A DNA stretch of 64,000 nt, taken from assembly GCF_009192765.1 (NCBI RefSeq), contig NZ_VOHQ01000002.1, forward strand, positions 310,001 through 374,000, given 5' to 3'. Shown piece by piece: positions 54,483-63,544 of this stretch. Position 1 is the stretch's first letter. Each line of letters starts with the position of its first letter. The stretch comes from Agriterribacter humi (lineage in GTDB: Bacteria; Bacteroidota; Bacteroidia; Chitinophagales; Chitinophagaceae). The position numbers were made by a program, and so were the translations under genes. The notes under the pieces were generated by a model that made no database searches, was not told the DNA's origin, and saw nothing but the letters and a program-made list of their open reading frames with translations.

Positions 54483-55115
54483 ATGGAGGATTCAACAGCA
54501 CGAAAGAATATTCTGAATAAAATTAGCCAGGCTTTATCAAATTCCACTATGATGCCTTATCCTTCTGCTGATATTCCTGAATCCTTTTTTAAATCGGAAC
54601 AGGAATCGTTGATAGCTTTATTTGGGAGGAAGTTTACAGGCTTGCTGGGAAAGTTTTTTTTATTCAGCAATGCGGCAGAGTTGAGAGCAAAATTAGATCA
54701 ACTTATAATAGAGAATAAGTGGATGCATATTTGTTGTGATGAAAATTCCTTAAATCAGCTCCTGGGAGATACAACCGGTCCATTTATCCCCACTGGTAAT
54801 TTATATAATACCGATGCAGCTATCACGGGTTGCATACACCTGGTAGCCCAAACAGGAACAATCGTGTTGAGTTCCGGTCAGTCTTCAGGCAGGTCCCTGC
54901 CGGTATATACGCCTGTGCATATTGTAATTGCATTTGCACACCAATTGGTATTTGATTTAAAAGAAAGTATTGAAAAGGTTATGTTAAGCGGGGCTCAGGA
55001 TTTTCCTTCGTCACTGGTATTTGCTTCCGGGCCGAGCCGTACCGGAGATATTGAAAAAACGTTGGTAGTGGGTGTACATGGTCCGGGGGAAGTTTATGTG
55101 TTGATGTTATCATAG
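54483..55115 (+). CDS. lutC: LUD-domain protein of the LutC/YkgG type
   Basis: Cytoplasmic protein of 210 residues belonging to the LUD family, whose LutC member is the third component of the LutABC L-lactate oxidation system. Landmarks are the N-terminal helix ARKNILNKISQAL, AAITGCIHLVAQTGTIVLSS (about 115-134), the glycine and serine-rich loop GQSSGRSLPVYTPVHIVIA and the C-terminal ASGPSRTGDIEKTLVVGVHG with GPGEVYVLML. LutA and LutB are not in the window, so it is an orphan copy or works with components elsewhere. Its symbol rests on family resemblance. Lactate is a product of several deoxysugar pathways, which would explain its place beside PULs. Confidence 0.8.
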   Translation: MEDSTARKNILNKISQALSNSTMMPYPSADIPESFFKSEQESLIALFGRKFTGLLGKFFLFSNAAELRAKLDQLIIENKWMHICCDENSLNQLLGDTTGPFIPTGNLYNTDAAITGCIHLVAQTGTIVLSSGQSSGRSLPVYTPVHIVIAFAHQLVFDLKESIEKVMLSGAQDFPSSLVFASGPSRTGDIEKTLVVGVHGPGEVYVLMLS

Positions 55116-55739
55116 CCTTTCGAATCTATTGCTATAGGTTCTTCAATAAATAATTAAAGTTTTACTCCCGCCCCAATGCTGTACTCAGAAATCCAATCAG
55201 TAATGTAAGATAAATGGATGGTTTAGCCAGTTCTTAGATGCTGTCGGACGAGGTGCCTTTTTCATTAATGCATTCCCCTCCTTTATTTAATAAGACATTT
55301 AACGCTTTGCATCTGCCGTTCAGATGATGTAATTTTTAATGCTGTTTTTAGGATGATGGTTGAGGCTTTATCAGGTAATGCAGAGACTTTTTATTATATA
55401 TGCAGTGAGTACTTTCTTTCCTTTGTAAATAATTGAATAATCCAGTAATATAAGCATATATTCTATTGATTGTGAATGGTAAGTTTAGCAACTTTACTTC
55501 TGTTAATACCGCGGTAGTTTACAATAGCAGGTACCCCTTTAAACGATTTGCACTCTTCAGGCCATATGAAGGAGCGCTATAGAAATCGGTTCAATGCTAA
55601 ATGCTTTGATCCTTAGGGGAACTGTAATGCGCCATGAATTATCTTCCAAAAACTAAATCATTGTTGATCGTAATGGAATATCAGCAGATATTCTTAGTGT
55701 GTAACCATTTTATAAACTATAAAGAAAACCTAACTGCGT
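55116..55739. other. 624-bp intergenic region ahead of PUL3
   Basis: No gene supported. A minus-strand stretch ending at 55162-55164 reads LAKPSIYLTLLIGFLSTALG before its stop, with another in-frame stop just upstream; it may be the tail of a lost membrane protein but I do not recognise it. The PUL3 promoter should lie here, but no convincing TAnnTTTG box was found. Confidence 0.4.
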
Positions 55740-58700
55740 ATGGAAAAGCTATCTATTTCCCCGCCCGTTAACAACTATGCCGGTCCGTTAGATGCAGGAG
55801 GCAGGAACAGTATTGCTCTTGCATATAGACGGAAATCAAAAATAGTGATTGCTTTTGTTTTAATTTCCCTGGCATCGTTATTATCATTACCAGTTCATGC
55901 TGAATGGTATAGTGATGATGATAACAATATATTGGCGTATTTCAGCGAAACGACAACTCTTCAGAGCAGGATTGTGAGGGGTACCGTTACTAATGATGCA
56001 GGTGAAGTCCTGGGCGGCGTTACTGTACAATTGAAAGGCAGTAATACTATTGTCACTACCACTCAAGACGGTTCTTTTTCCATTGATGTACCTGATGGTG
56101 CGGTTACGCTGATGTTTTCCTATATCGGAATGCAATCCCAGGAAGTAAACGTAAGGGATAACCGCCCCATTAGAATTGCATTGAAGGTTGAGAATAATAC
56201 GCTTTCCGATGTGGTGGTAGTGGGATACGGTACACAAAAGAAGGTTAACCTTACCGGTTCTGTTGCTACCGTTTCTTCCAAAACATTATTGGAGCGTCCT
56301 GCCACTAATGCTGCCAATCTTTTGCAGGGACGCATTACAGGATTACAGGTTATTCAACCAACGGCTTCTCCGGGGCGTGATGATCCGCAGTTTCAGATAA
56401 GGGGACTGGGTTCTTTCGGAGCCTCATCCAATCCTTTGATACTGGTGGATGGTATTTTGGGTTCCATTACCAATCTTAATCCCAACGATATCGAAAGTGT
56501 ATCGGTATTGAAAGATGCAGCATCGGCCGCCATATACGGATCAAGAGCGGCGAATGGTGTGATACTGGTAACTACCAAGCGTGGCAGGAAAGGAGAACCG
56601 CTGCTGGAATACAGGATAGATGTTGGCTCACATACTGCAACAAGACTTCCGGATTTTATTTACAATTCCGTAGAATATATGACCATGTACAATGCGGCAA
56701 AAGAAAGAGTTGGATTGCCTGCATTATATACACAGGAGCAGATTGATGCTTATAAAAATCCTACAGACAAAGCGCAGTATCCGGATTTCAATTGGTCTGA
56801 TCATTATTTCAATCCAGCTACTGTTATCAATCATAACCTTCGTTTTTCCGGCGGTAATGAAAAAACCAATTACAGTATTTCACTTGGATATCTCGACCAG
56901 GATGGAGTTTTACCATCATTCAATTACAAAAGATACAATGCCATCATTAACCTGAATACGCAGGTAAACAAAAGGATCCGTGTGGGAACGATCATTAATA
57001 TGGTAAAGAAGAATATAACTGAACCTCGGTTTACCAATAGTGATATTGTGTTGCTGGTATACCAGGGCGCACCCAACTATACACCTTTCTTACCAGACGG
57101 GAGCGGGCGAGTAGCAAGATACGCGTACGCCGGTGAAGGGCACAACCGCAGTCCTGAAACAGATCTTCATCCCGGTAATTACCAGTATTCCAATTCACAT
57201 GCAATTAATGCACAGGGCTATATTGATGTAAATATTATAAAAGGTCTTGTATGGCAGGTAAAGGGTGGACTGAATTACAACGGCGATACGTATAAAAGTC
57301 ATCAGCAGGTTGTTCAGCAGTATGCCTTCATCAAACCTGCCGGTGCGGATGATTTTCCCTATGTGGATGATGGAGGAAAAAGCGGAGGCGTAACTGACAG
57401 GTACTCCCAGAATTTGTTGCCATCACTTTATTCAACCCTTACTTACGATAAAACCTTTGGTAAATATCATACCCTTAAAGTATTGGGTGGCTATGAGCAG
57501 CAGTCATTCAAAACACAGTTCCTGCAAGGTGCCAGGCTTAATTTTCCAACACCCGGATTGGCGGAAATCAATGCAGGATCTCCTGTAGGCCAAAGTCTTT
57601 CAGGTACATCAACAGAATGGGCACTGCGTTCTTATTTTGGCCGTGTGAATTATGATTATATGGGCAAATACCTGCTGGAGGCCAATATCCGTTATGATGG
57701 AAGTTCACGTATAGCCGACGATAACCGATGGGGCGCTTTTCCTTCCCTATCTGCGGGATGGAGAATATCAAAAGAAAATTTTATTCAGAACAATGTAAGC
57801 TGGATAGATGATCTGAAGTTGAGGGCTTCATTAGGAACACTGGGTAACCAGGAAATAGGTTTGTATCCTTACCAGGATATCCTGAACCTTTCTGAATATC
57901 CTTATGGGTCTACATTACAGGCTTCTACCATACTTACCCGTTTAACAGACAAGAATATTAAATGGGAATCAACAAGGGTATTGAACTTTGGTGTTGATCT
58001 TGATATTTATAAAGGACTGTTCGGGGTTACATTCGACTGGTTTAAAAAGAATACATACGATATTCTTACTACACAACCTGTGCCTGGAAGCCTTGGATTA
58101 AGTGGCCCGGTTACCAACGATGGAAAATTGCAGAATATTGGATGGGAAGCGCAGCTCCGGCATGCCAATCAGGTTGGAGACTTTAGCTACAGTGCATATT
58201 TCCTCTTTTCCACCTTTAAAAATAAACTACTTAAAATACGCACACCTACCAAAGGGGTAAATGAGGTAGGATTGCCATATGGATCCTATTATATGTATGA
58301 ATGGATAGGTATTTTTCAAAGCCAGGATGATATTGATAAATCTCCTGATCAGCCCTTTTTTCCCCCAAGACCAGGCGATCTTAAAATTAAGGACCAGAAT
58401 GGCGATGCTGTTGTGAATGCAGAAGACAGGAAAACGGTAAAAGGTATTTTTCCGGACTTCACCTATTCCTTCGGTTTCACCGCTGCATGGAAAGGTTTTG
58501 CACTCTCTGCTTTTTTCCAGGGCACACAAGGTAACAAAATGCCATTGAACGGATGGGGTATTGATCCTTTTATCCAGGGTACTCCGCCAACAGCAAAATT
58601 CCGGGATGCCTGGAGCCCAACCAATCCGAGCAATACGGTTCCCGCGATCTATGAATCCTGGACTTATGGCGGTGTTTCTGCATATCCATCCACCTATTAT

Positions 58701-58955
58701 TTACAGGATGCATCTTACCTGCGGCTGAAAAATGTAAACCTTTCTTATGCGCTTCCAAAAAGGATTGCAGATAAGATATGGTCAAAGGGATTGACTGTTT
58801 ATGTTTCCGGGGATAACCTGCTCACCTTTACAAAATTTGAAGGTGCAGATCCGGAAACGCTTTCCAGAACGGGCAGTACAATTGGTGGATGGGGAAGATA
58901 TGCGCAGTTTCCACAGGTGCGTATAATCAACTTCGGTATTGATGTTAAATTTTAA
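55740..58955 (+). CDS. SusC/RagA-type TonB-dependent outer-membrane transporter (PUL3)
   Basis: Outer-membrane importer of 1071 residues. It has a longer N-terminus than the other two copies: about 33 polar residues before the hydrophobic IVIAFVLISLASLLSLPVHA, as often seen in Chitinophagaceae SusC proteins. A segment with aspartates (WYSDDDNNILAYF) follows the signal. The carboxypeptidase-like domain has IVRGTVTNDAGEVLGGVTVQ, the hinge is the common DVVVVGYGTQKKVNLTGSV, and the plug has FQIRGLGSFGASSNPLILVD and NDIESVSVLKDAASAAIYG. The barrel ends RIINFGIDVKF. The partner susD is 20 bp away. This copy belongs to the common VGYG branch, unlike the TALG copies in PUL1 and PUL2, which suggests a different glycan class. 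Confidence 0.95.
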   Translation: MEKLSISPPVNNYAGPLDAGGRNSIALAYRRKSKIVIAFVLISLASLLSLPVHAEWYSDDDNNILAYFSETTTLQSRIVRGTVTNDAGEVLGGVTVQLKGSNTIVTTTQDGSFSIDVPDGAVTLMFSYIGMQSQEVNVRDNRPIRIALKVENNTLSDVVVVGYGTQKKVNLTGSVATVSSKTLLERPATNAANLLQGRITGLQVIQPTASPGRDDPQFQIRGLGSFGASSNPLILVDGILGSITNLNPNDIESVSVLKDAASAAIYGSRAANGVILVTTKRGRKGEPLLEYRIDVGSHTATRLPDFIYNSVEYMTMYNAAKERVGLPALYTQEQIDAYKNPTDKAQYPDFNWSDHYFNPATVINHNLRFSGGNEKTNYSISLGYLDQDGVLPSFNYKRYNAIINLNTQVNKRIRVGTIINMVKKNITEPRFTNSDIVLLVYQGAPNYTPFLPDGSGRVARYAYAGEGHNRSPETDLHPGNYQYSNSHAINAQGYIDVNIIKGLVWQVKGGLNYNGDTYKSHQQVVQQYAFIKPAGADDFPYVDDGGKSGGVTDRYSQNLLPSLYSTLTYDKTFGKYHTLKVLGGYEQQSFKTQFLQGARLNFPTPGLAEINAGSPVGQSLSGTSTEWALRSYFGRVNYDYMGKYLLEANIRYDGSSRIADDNRWGAFPSLSAGWRISKENFIQNNVSWIDDLKLRASLGTLGNQEIGLYPYQDILNLSEYPYGSTLQASTILTRLTDKNIKWESTRVLNFGVDLDIYKGLFGVTFDWFKKNTYDILTTQPVPGSLGLSGPVTNDGKLQNIGWEAQLRHANQVGDFSYSAYFLFSTFKNKLLKIRTPTKGVNEVGLPYGSYYMYEWIGIFQSQDDIDKSPDQPFFPPRPGDLKIKDQNGDAVVNAEDRKTVKGIFPDFTYSFGFTAAWKGFALSAFFQGTQGNKMPLNGWGIDPFIQGTPPTAKFRDAWSPTNPSNTVPAIYESWTYGGVSAYPSTYYLQDASYLRLKNVNLSYALPKRIADKIWSKGLTVYVSGDNLLTFTKFEGADPETLSRTGSTIGGWGRYAQFPQVRIINFGIDVKF

Positions 58956-58975
58956 ATTATTAAACATACTGGATT

Positions 58976-60481
58976 ATGAAAACATTGTATGCAGTAAGGT
59001 CCGTAATAGTGATAGCGGTTATCCTATTTACGAGCGCCTGCGAGGAAAAATTGCTTGATAAAAATCCATTGGACCAGATATCAAGCCAAACTTTCTGGAA
59101 AACAGAGGATGATGTGAAAATGGCTTTGGGCGGATGTTACAGGCAGTTGCAATCAGACTTCATGGGGTACAGAAGGGTATGGTTGGATTGTCTTACCGAC
59201 AATGCTTTTGCTGAATGGAATTATTTCAATATAGCGCCCATGACAATTGGCGTTACCAGCGCAAACTCAGGTGGTGCTGTAAATATGGCTTATTATGCTC
59301 CATACCGGGGTATAGCCAACTGCAATTATTTTTTGGCGAATATCGAGAATGTGCCGATTGACGACCAGAAGAAAACCGTATACATTGGGGAAGTGAAATT
59401 TTTGCGTGCGTTAATGTATTTTGACCTGGTTAATTTTTTTGGTGATGTTATTTTATATAAAGAATCGCCTGCAAGTGCAGATGCGGCTAAGGTTGCAAAA
59501 AGCCCCAAAGCCGATGTGCTGGCATTTATTCATGAAGACCTGGATGCTGCCATTGCCAGCCTGCCGGAAGCTGAATATAAGGGACATGCGGTAAAAGGAA
59601 GTGCAACTGCAATTAAAGCAAGGGTATTGTTATATGAAAAAAAGTGGGCTGAAGCGGCATCTTTCGCGCAGCAAACCATGCAATCAGGAAAGTTTTCTAT
59701 TTACAATAATTATCTTGGCTTATTCCTTACTGCTACACAGGGAGGTAATCCGGAGATTATATTCTCCACGCAATATCTCAGTCCCACCAACCCCACCAAT
59801 TTTGTGGAAAGTATGGATGTTGAAATAGGCTGGTATGGTTGTATTGATCCCTACCAGGACCTGGTGGATGAGTATGAATGCACAGATGGTAAAATGATTT
59901 CGGAATCTGCGCTGTATAATCCCGCTACACCTTTTGCCAATCGTGATCCCCGACTTGTGTTGACGATGCGCAGGGTAGCGGAAGAAAGCTGGGTTGAACC
60001 GCAGCATCCGGGGCAAACCGGTTATGTGATGAGAAAGTATGCTGATTTTTCTCATACACCATTTAGTTATGCCAACACCAATTCTGACCAGGACATGGTG
60101 TGGATCAGGTATGCAGATGTCTTACTGATGTATGCTGAAGCAAAAAATGAAGCAGACGGACCTGATGCAAGTGTATATGATGCGCTTGACGAAATAAGAA
60201 GCAGGACAGGTGTAAACATGCCGCCTGTTGACAGGATCAAATACAGTTCAAAAGATCTGCTAAGGGATTACATTCGTCATGAAAGGCGTGTGGAACTTGC
60301 GCTGGAAGGGCACCGTTATTTTGATATTAAACGTTGGGAAATTGCGGCTACCAAACTTCCAACACTTAAAAATCCGGGGGGTGTACCATTGGTCTTTGAA
60401 CAAAAGCACTATCTGTTTCCTTTTCCGCAGGGTGAATTGGACAACAATCCTGAGCTGGAGCAAAATGATGGGTACCAGTAG
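58976..60481 (+). CDS. SusD/RagB-like surface lipoprotein (PUL3)
   Basis: Glycan-binding SusC partner of 501 residues. A lipobox (LFTSAC) is followed by EEKLLDKNPLDQISSQTFWK, the typical SusD-like_3 start. The TPR region includes VKFLRALMYFDLVNFFGDVI and the C-terminal SusD_RagB domain has VWIRYADVLLMYAEAKNEA and ERRVELALEGHRYFDIKRWE. It ends FPFPQGELDNNPELEQNDGY, a classic SusD terminus. It is a member of the main SusD branch, matching the VGYG-type SusC upstream, whereas the other two SusD proteins in the window are of the SusD_2 branch. Confidence 0.94.
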   Translation: MKTLYAVRSVIVIAVILFTSACEEKLLDKNPLDQISSQTFWKTEDDVKMALGGCYRQLQSDFMGYRRVWLDCLTDNAFAEWNYFNIAPMTIGVTSANSGGAVNMAYYAPYRGIANCNYFLANIENVPIDDQKKTVYIGEVKFLRALMYFDLVNFFGDVILYKESPASADAAKVAKSPKADVLAFIHEDLDAAIASLPEAEYKGHAVKGSATAIKARVLLYEKKWAEAASFAQQTMQSGKFSIYNNYLGLFLTATQGGNPEIIFSTQYLSPTNPTNFVESMDVEIGWYGCIDPYQDLVDEYECTDGKMISESALYNPATPFANRDPRLVLTMRRVAEESWVEPQHPGQTGYVMRKYADFSHTPFSYANTNSDQDMVWIRYADVLLMYAEAKNEADGPDASVYDALDEIRSRTGVNMPPVDRIKYSSKDLLRDYIRHERRVELALEGHRYFDIKRWEIAATKLPTLKNPGGVPLVFEQKHYLFPFPQGELDNNPELEQNDGYQ

Positions 60482-60520
60482 TTGAATATATGGAAACAAT
60501 AATTAAATTCAACTCCCTTT

Positions 60521-62536
60521 ATGAAAAAGTTTATCCTGGTAATATGTACTGTAGTAACAGCCATGAATAGTGGCTTTTGCTCCGGTAGCATTGATCCATA
60601 TACTGTTCCGGATCTTTGTTCACCCTCAGATACGGTGAGAACCGTAACGCTGAAGGGCGGTTCAGGAGACTGGCATTTTTTGATGGAAGCGGAGGAACAA
60701 AAGGCCGCTATAAAAAAACTGGGATGGGATACCGAAGGCACGGGGCGTGAAAAGATCAACCTCCTGAAAGCGCCGGTGTTTATACGCCTGGGCAAGGCAA
60801 AGGAATCGTTCACGCCTGTTGCCCGCTTTAGTAAACCCGATGGGTTCTCTGTGAGATATGATTTTGATCTGCCGCAGCAGCAATCGCTCAGTTGGGAAAT
60901 AAACACACATGATGGAAAAATAAACATGCGTATAACAACCAGTGCAAAGATTGCTGCAGTGCTTGATACCATAAACATTGTTTTTCCTTTTGAGCCTGCT
61001 ACTGCGGTTACCAGTATCATTAGTGGACATTGGAAAAAAGGAAAATTTTTTACGCCTGCTATTTTAAGCGCTCCCGATCTTGGGCAGGTGCTGGTTTCCT
61101 GTAAGGAGCTGCCCTCCCTGCAGGGAAGGATGGAGGGCAGCCGTAGTGAGAAATGGATCAACACGGTATTTGAATTAATACCAAAGCAGGGAACTACTGT
61201 ATATAATATTGAATTTACGCCGGTAATATTGCCGATGCCAAAAGGGTTTACAAATCAGCAGCGGTGGAAGGCTGCAAGACGCGGATGGTTCAATCTTATT
61301 CAGCAAAGCTGCGGCGCGTCCGGTGGTAATACCAATGTGTCCGGCGTATGGGCAAATAACGCACTCAGTGATCCTGTCAGCAGCCTGGTATACTTGCTTG
61401 GCGATGCTACATTGCTGGTGCCGGAGCTGGCTCCGGGTATTGTAATGAAAGATATATTGAGACATACCCTTGATTACTGGATAACTGAAAAAACCAATGA
61501 TGAGGGATTGGTTACCTATACGGCGAGAGGCACACCGGGGAGAGAACTGCAACCGGATCAGGCAACACTGGAAAAAATAAATCCTGGTAATAATCAGAAT
61601 GTGATGGATGCTAATCCTTCGGTGTTGATTGGTGCGTGGTGCTATATGGCTGTGGCTAAAGATGCCGCATGGCTTCAGCAACACATCAGTGAACTGGAGT
61701 TTATTGCGCAGTATATGATCAGGCGGGATACAGATGACGATGGTATCATGGAGTCCAAACAAAGTGGCAACAGCGGATCAAGATTAAAATACAGAAACCC
61801 CGATTGCGCATTTGATTGTTATTCCAGCGGGCATAAAAATGCTTATGTGAATATACTGGCTTACCGTGCATGGAATGCAATGGCGGCTTTGGAAAAGCAA
61901 TTGGGTCGTTATGAAAAAATGCGGCTATACCTTGGGAGGGCGGAGAAACTTAAAAAAGTATTTGTAAAAACTTTTTATAATCCTGCATCTGGCTGGTTGG
62001 GTTGGTGGAAAAGTGAGGATGCTGTATTGCATGATATCAATACGGATGTAGCAACCAGTATGGCAATTGTATATGGGTTGCTGGATAAAAATGCAGGCAA
62101 AAAGATGTTGCAACGATACTGGACCGCACTGGAAGCCACAGGATTTAAGCGCTTCGACCTGGGTGTTCCTTTAAATATAAAACCTGTTCCCAGGGAAGAC
62201 ATGGAACACTATTCGGCGTTTCAGCAATTTTTAAATGGCGGCTGTACGGTATTTAATACTGCCGTGTTGATTGATGCATTGTATATGGTTGATATGCCCC
62301 GCCGGGCTGATATGATTCTTGACAGTATGCTGCATCGGCAGCAATCGGGTGTATTTGCCAATGGCGGTGGATTTCAGAACGGCTTTGTTGATAAGATGGG
62401 TTATGGCGCTGAAGTATTTGACTGGAGCGGTAACCCCGCGGGTTATGAAGGACATCTGATATATAACTGGAGTTTTCTTCATTCTGTATTGTACAGGGAG
62501 CCTTCCTTCCGCAGGCTGAGAAACCTTTCCAGATAA
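60521..62536 (+). CDS. Exported alpha/alpha-barrel glycosidase-like protein (PUL3)
   Basis: Exported protein of 671 residues with signal FILVICTVVTAMNSGFC. The N-terminal 250 residues form a beta-rich domain. The C-terminal 400 residues have the features of a six-hairpin glycosidase barrel: WVxNxxxxP-like VSGVWANNALSDPVSSLVY, DTDDDGIMESKQSG (about 405-418), GHKNAYVNILAYRAWNAMAA, YNPASGWLGWWKSEDAVLHD and FLNGGCTVFNTAVLIDALYM. Acidic residues in RRDTDDDGIMESKQ and EVFDWSGNPAGYEGH are candidates for catalysis. I cannot name the GH family; GH78-, GH95- and GH116-like barrels share this style. It follows susD by 39 bp and is clearly part of PUL3. Confidence 0.8.
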   Translation: MKKFILVICTVVTAMNSGFCSGSIDPYTVPDLCSPSDTVRTVTLKGGSGDWHFLMEAEEQKAAIKKLGWDTEGTGREKINLLKAPVFIRLGKAKESFTPVARFSKPDGFSVRYDFDLPQQQSLSWEINTHDGKINMRITTSAKIAAVLDTINIVFPFEPATAVTSIISGHWKKGKFFTPAILSAPDLGQVLVSCKELPSLQGRMEGSRSEKWINTVFELIPKQGTTVYNIEFTPVILPMPKGFTNQQRWKAARRGWFNLIQQSCGASGGNTNVSGVWANNALSDPVSSLVYLLGDATLLVPELAPGIVMKDILRHTLDYWITEKTNDEGLVTYTARGTPGRELQPDQATLEKINPGNNQNVMDANPSVLIGAWCYMAVAKDAAWLQQHISELEFIAQYMIRRDTDDDGIMESKQSGNSGSRLKYRNPDCAFDCYSSGHKNAYVNILAYRAWNAMAALEKQLGRYEKMRLYLGRAEKLKKVFVKTFYNPASGWLGWWKSEDAVLHDINTDVATSMAIVYGLLDKNAGKKMLQRYWTALEATGFKRFDLGVPLNIKPVPREDMEHYSAFQQFLNGGCTVFNTAVLIDALYMVDMPRRADMILDSMLHRQQSGVFANGGGFQNGFVDKMGYGAEVFDWSGNPAGYEGHLIYNWSFLHSVLYREPSFRRLRNLSR

Positions 62537-62567
62537 GCATAGCATATAACTTTAACGATTAAACGAT

Positions 62568-63521
62568 ATGAAGATTTTTCCGTTTGTACTTGCCTGCCTG
62601 ATGTTGAATTTTTTGACCGCCGATGCACAACGGCAGGCAAAGCCGGAGTTGATCAAACTTCCTTTTGCTTTTCCGCAGCAGAACAGAACGCCCATGGAAA
62701 ATACACCTATTTGGTTTGATTCCAGTTTGCTGCTGGTATCTAATTATAGGCCAGGTGGTGCTTTTGCAAAAGGAAAAAATGCTTATTTATATATTGAAGA
62801 CATGCAGAGTGGCAATGAGGTGAGCAGGTTTGGCACCGGACATTCTTTTGTAAGTGCGTTTGTGGATGATGAGCAACTGAATGTATTTGCACTGGAGTTT
62901 TCTGATTTTGGTAAAGTGATGAATTCAAAAGGAATCAACCGGTTTGTATCAGGCGACCTCAAAAACTGGAAGCAATCTTTAGCTATTTCGCCCGAAGGCA
63001 ATGAACATCTTTTTAATTCTTCTGTCTGTAAGGATGATAAAGGTTACCTGATGGCCTATGAGTCAGATAAACCGGTTCAATTCTGTTTTAAGTTTGCGAG
63101 ATCAACGGATTTAAACAACTGGAAAAAGTTAGACGGAATAGCCTATACGGGAGAGCACGCGGAATATTCAGCATGCCCGGTGATCCGCTATTTTGCGCCC
63201 TGGTATTATGTTATTTACCTGCATGCGCCACAGCCTGGCCATAAAGGATGGATTTCTTATATGTCGCGTTCAAAAGATCTGCTTAGCTGGGAGCTGAGTC
63301 CATTTAATCCTATTCTCGAAGCCAGTAAAGGTGAAGGGAAAAATAATTCGGATGTTGACTTATTGGAGCATGATGGTAAAACCTATATTTATTATGCTAC
63401 CGGCGACCAGGAAACATGGGGCACTGTGAGAGTGGCAATGTATAACGGCATCATGAAAAATTTCTTTGAAGCCCATTTTCCCAGCGGCGCTTCGTTTAAA
63501 AAAGTTTCAGCCAAAAAATAA
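62568..63521 (+). CDS. Exported five-bladed beta-propeller glycosidase-like protein (PUL3)
   Basis: Exported protein of 317 residues (signal FPFVLACLMLNFLTADA). The repeated pattern of short blades with FARSTDLNNWKKLDGIAY, YMSRSKDLLSWELSPFNPIL and NNSDVDLLEHDGKTYIYYAT is that of clan-J/F five-bladed propellers (GH32, GH43, GH117 and related). Candidate acidic residues lie in TGEHAEYSACPVIR (Glu) and SDVDLLEHDG (Asp). The third catalytic acid near the N-terminus is not obvious (NTPIWFDSSLLLVSNY). The exact family and linkage are unknown. It is 31 bp after the barrel-type protein and 23 bp before the DUF5703-like gene, so all three are probably co-transcribed. Confidence 0.8.
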   Translation: MKIFPFVLACLMLNFLTADAQRQAKPELIKLPFAFPQQNRTPMENTPIWFDSSLLLVSNYRPGGAFAKGKNAYLYIEDMQSGNEVSRFGTGHSFVSAFVDDEQLNVFALEFSDFGKVMNSKGINRFVSGDLKNWKQSLAISPEGNEHLFNSSVCKDDKGYLMAYESDKPVQFCFKFARSTDLNNWKKLDGIAYTGEHAEYSACPVIRYFAPWYYVIYLHAPQPGHKGWISYMSRSKDLLSWELSPFNPILEASKGEGKNNSDVDLLEHDGKTYIYYATGDQETWGTVRVAMYNGIMKNFFEAHFPSGASFKKVSAKK

Positions 63522-63544
63522 TACCATTATTCAATATTTCCGGT

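Noticed and set aside
54483-55115. Complete lutABC operon
   Set aside because: Only the LutC-type gene is present; no LutA or LutB motif (CCG domain or 4Fe-4S ferredoxin) is found nearby.
55740-55860. Frameshifted or wrong start for the PUL3 SusC because of its long polar N-terminus
   Set aside because: Polar extensions before the signal segment are common in Chitinophagaceae-type SusC proteins and the frame is open from an ATG.
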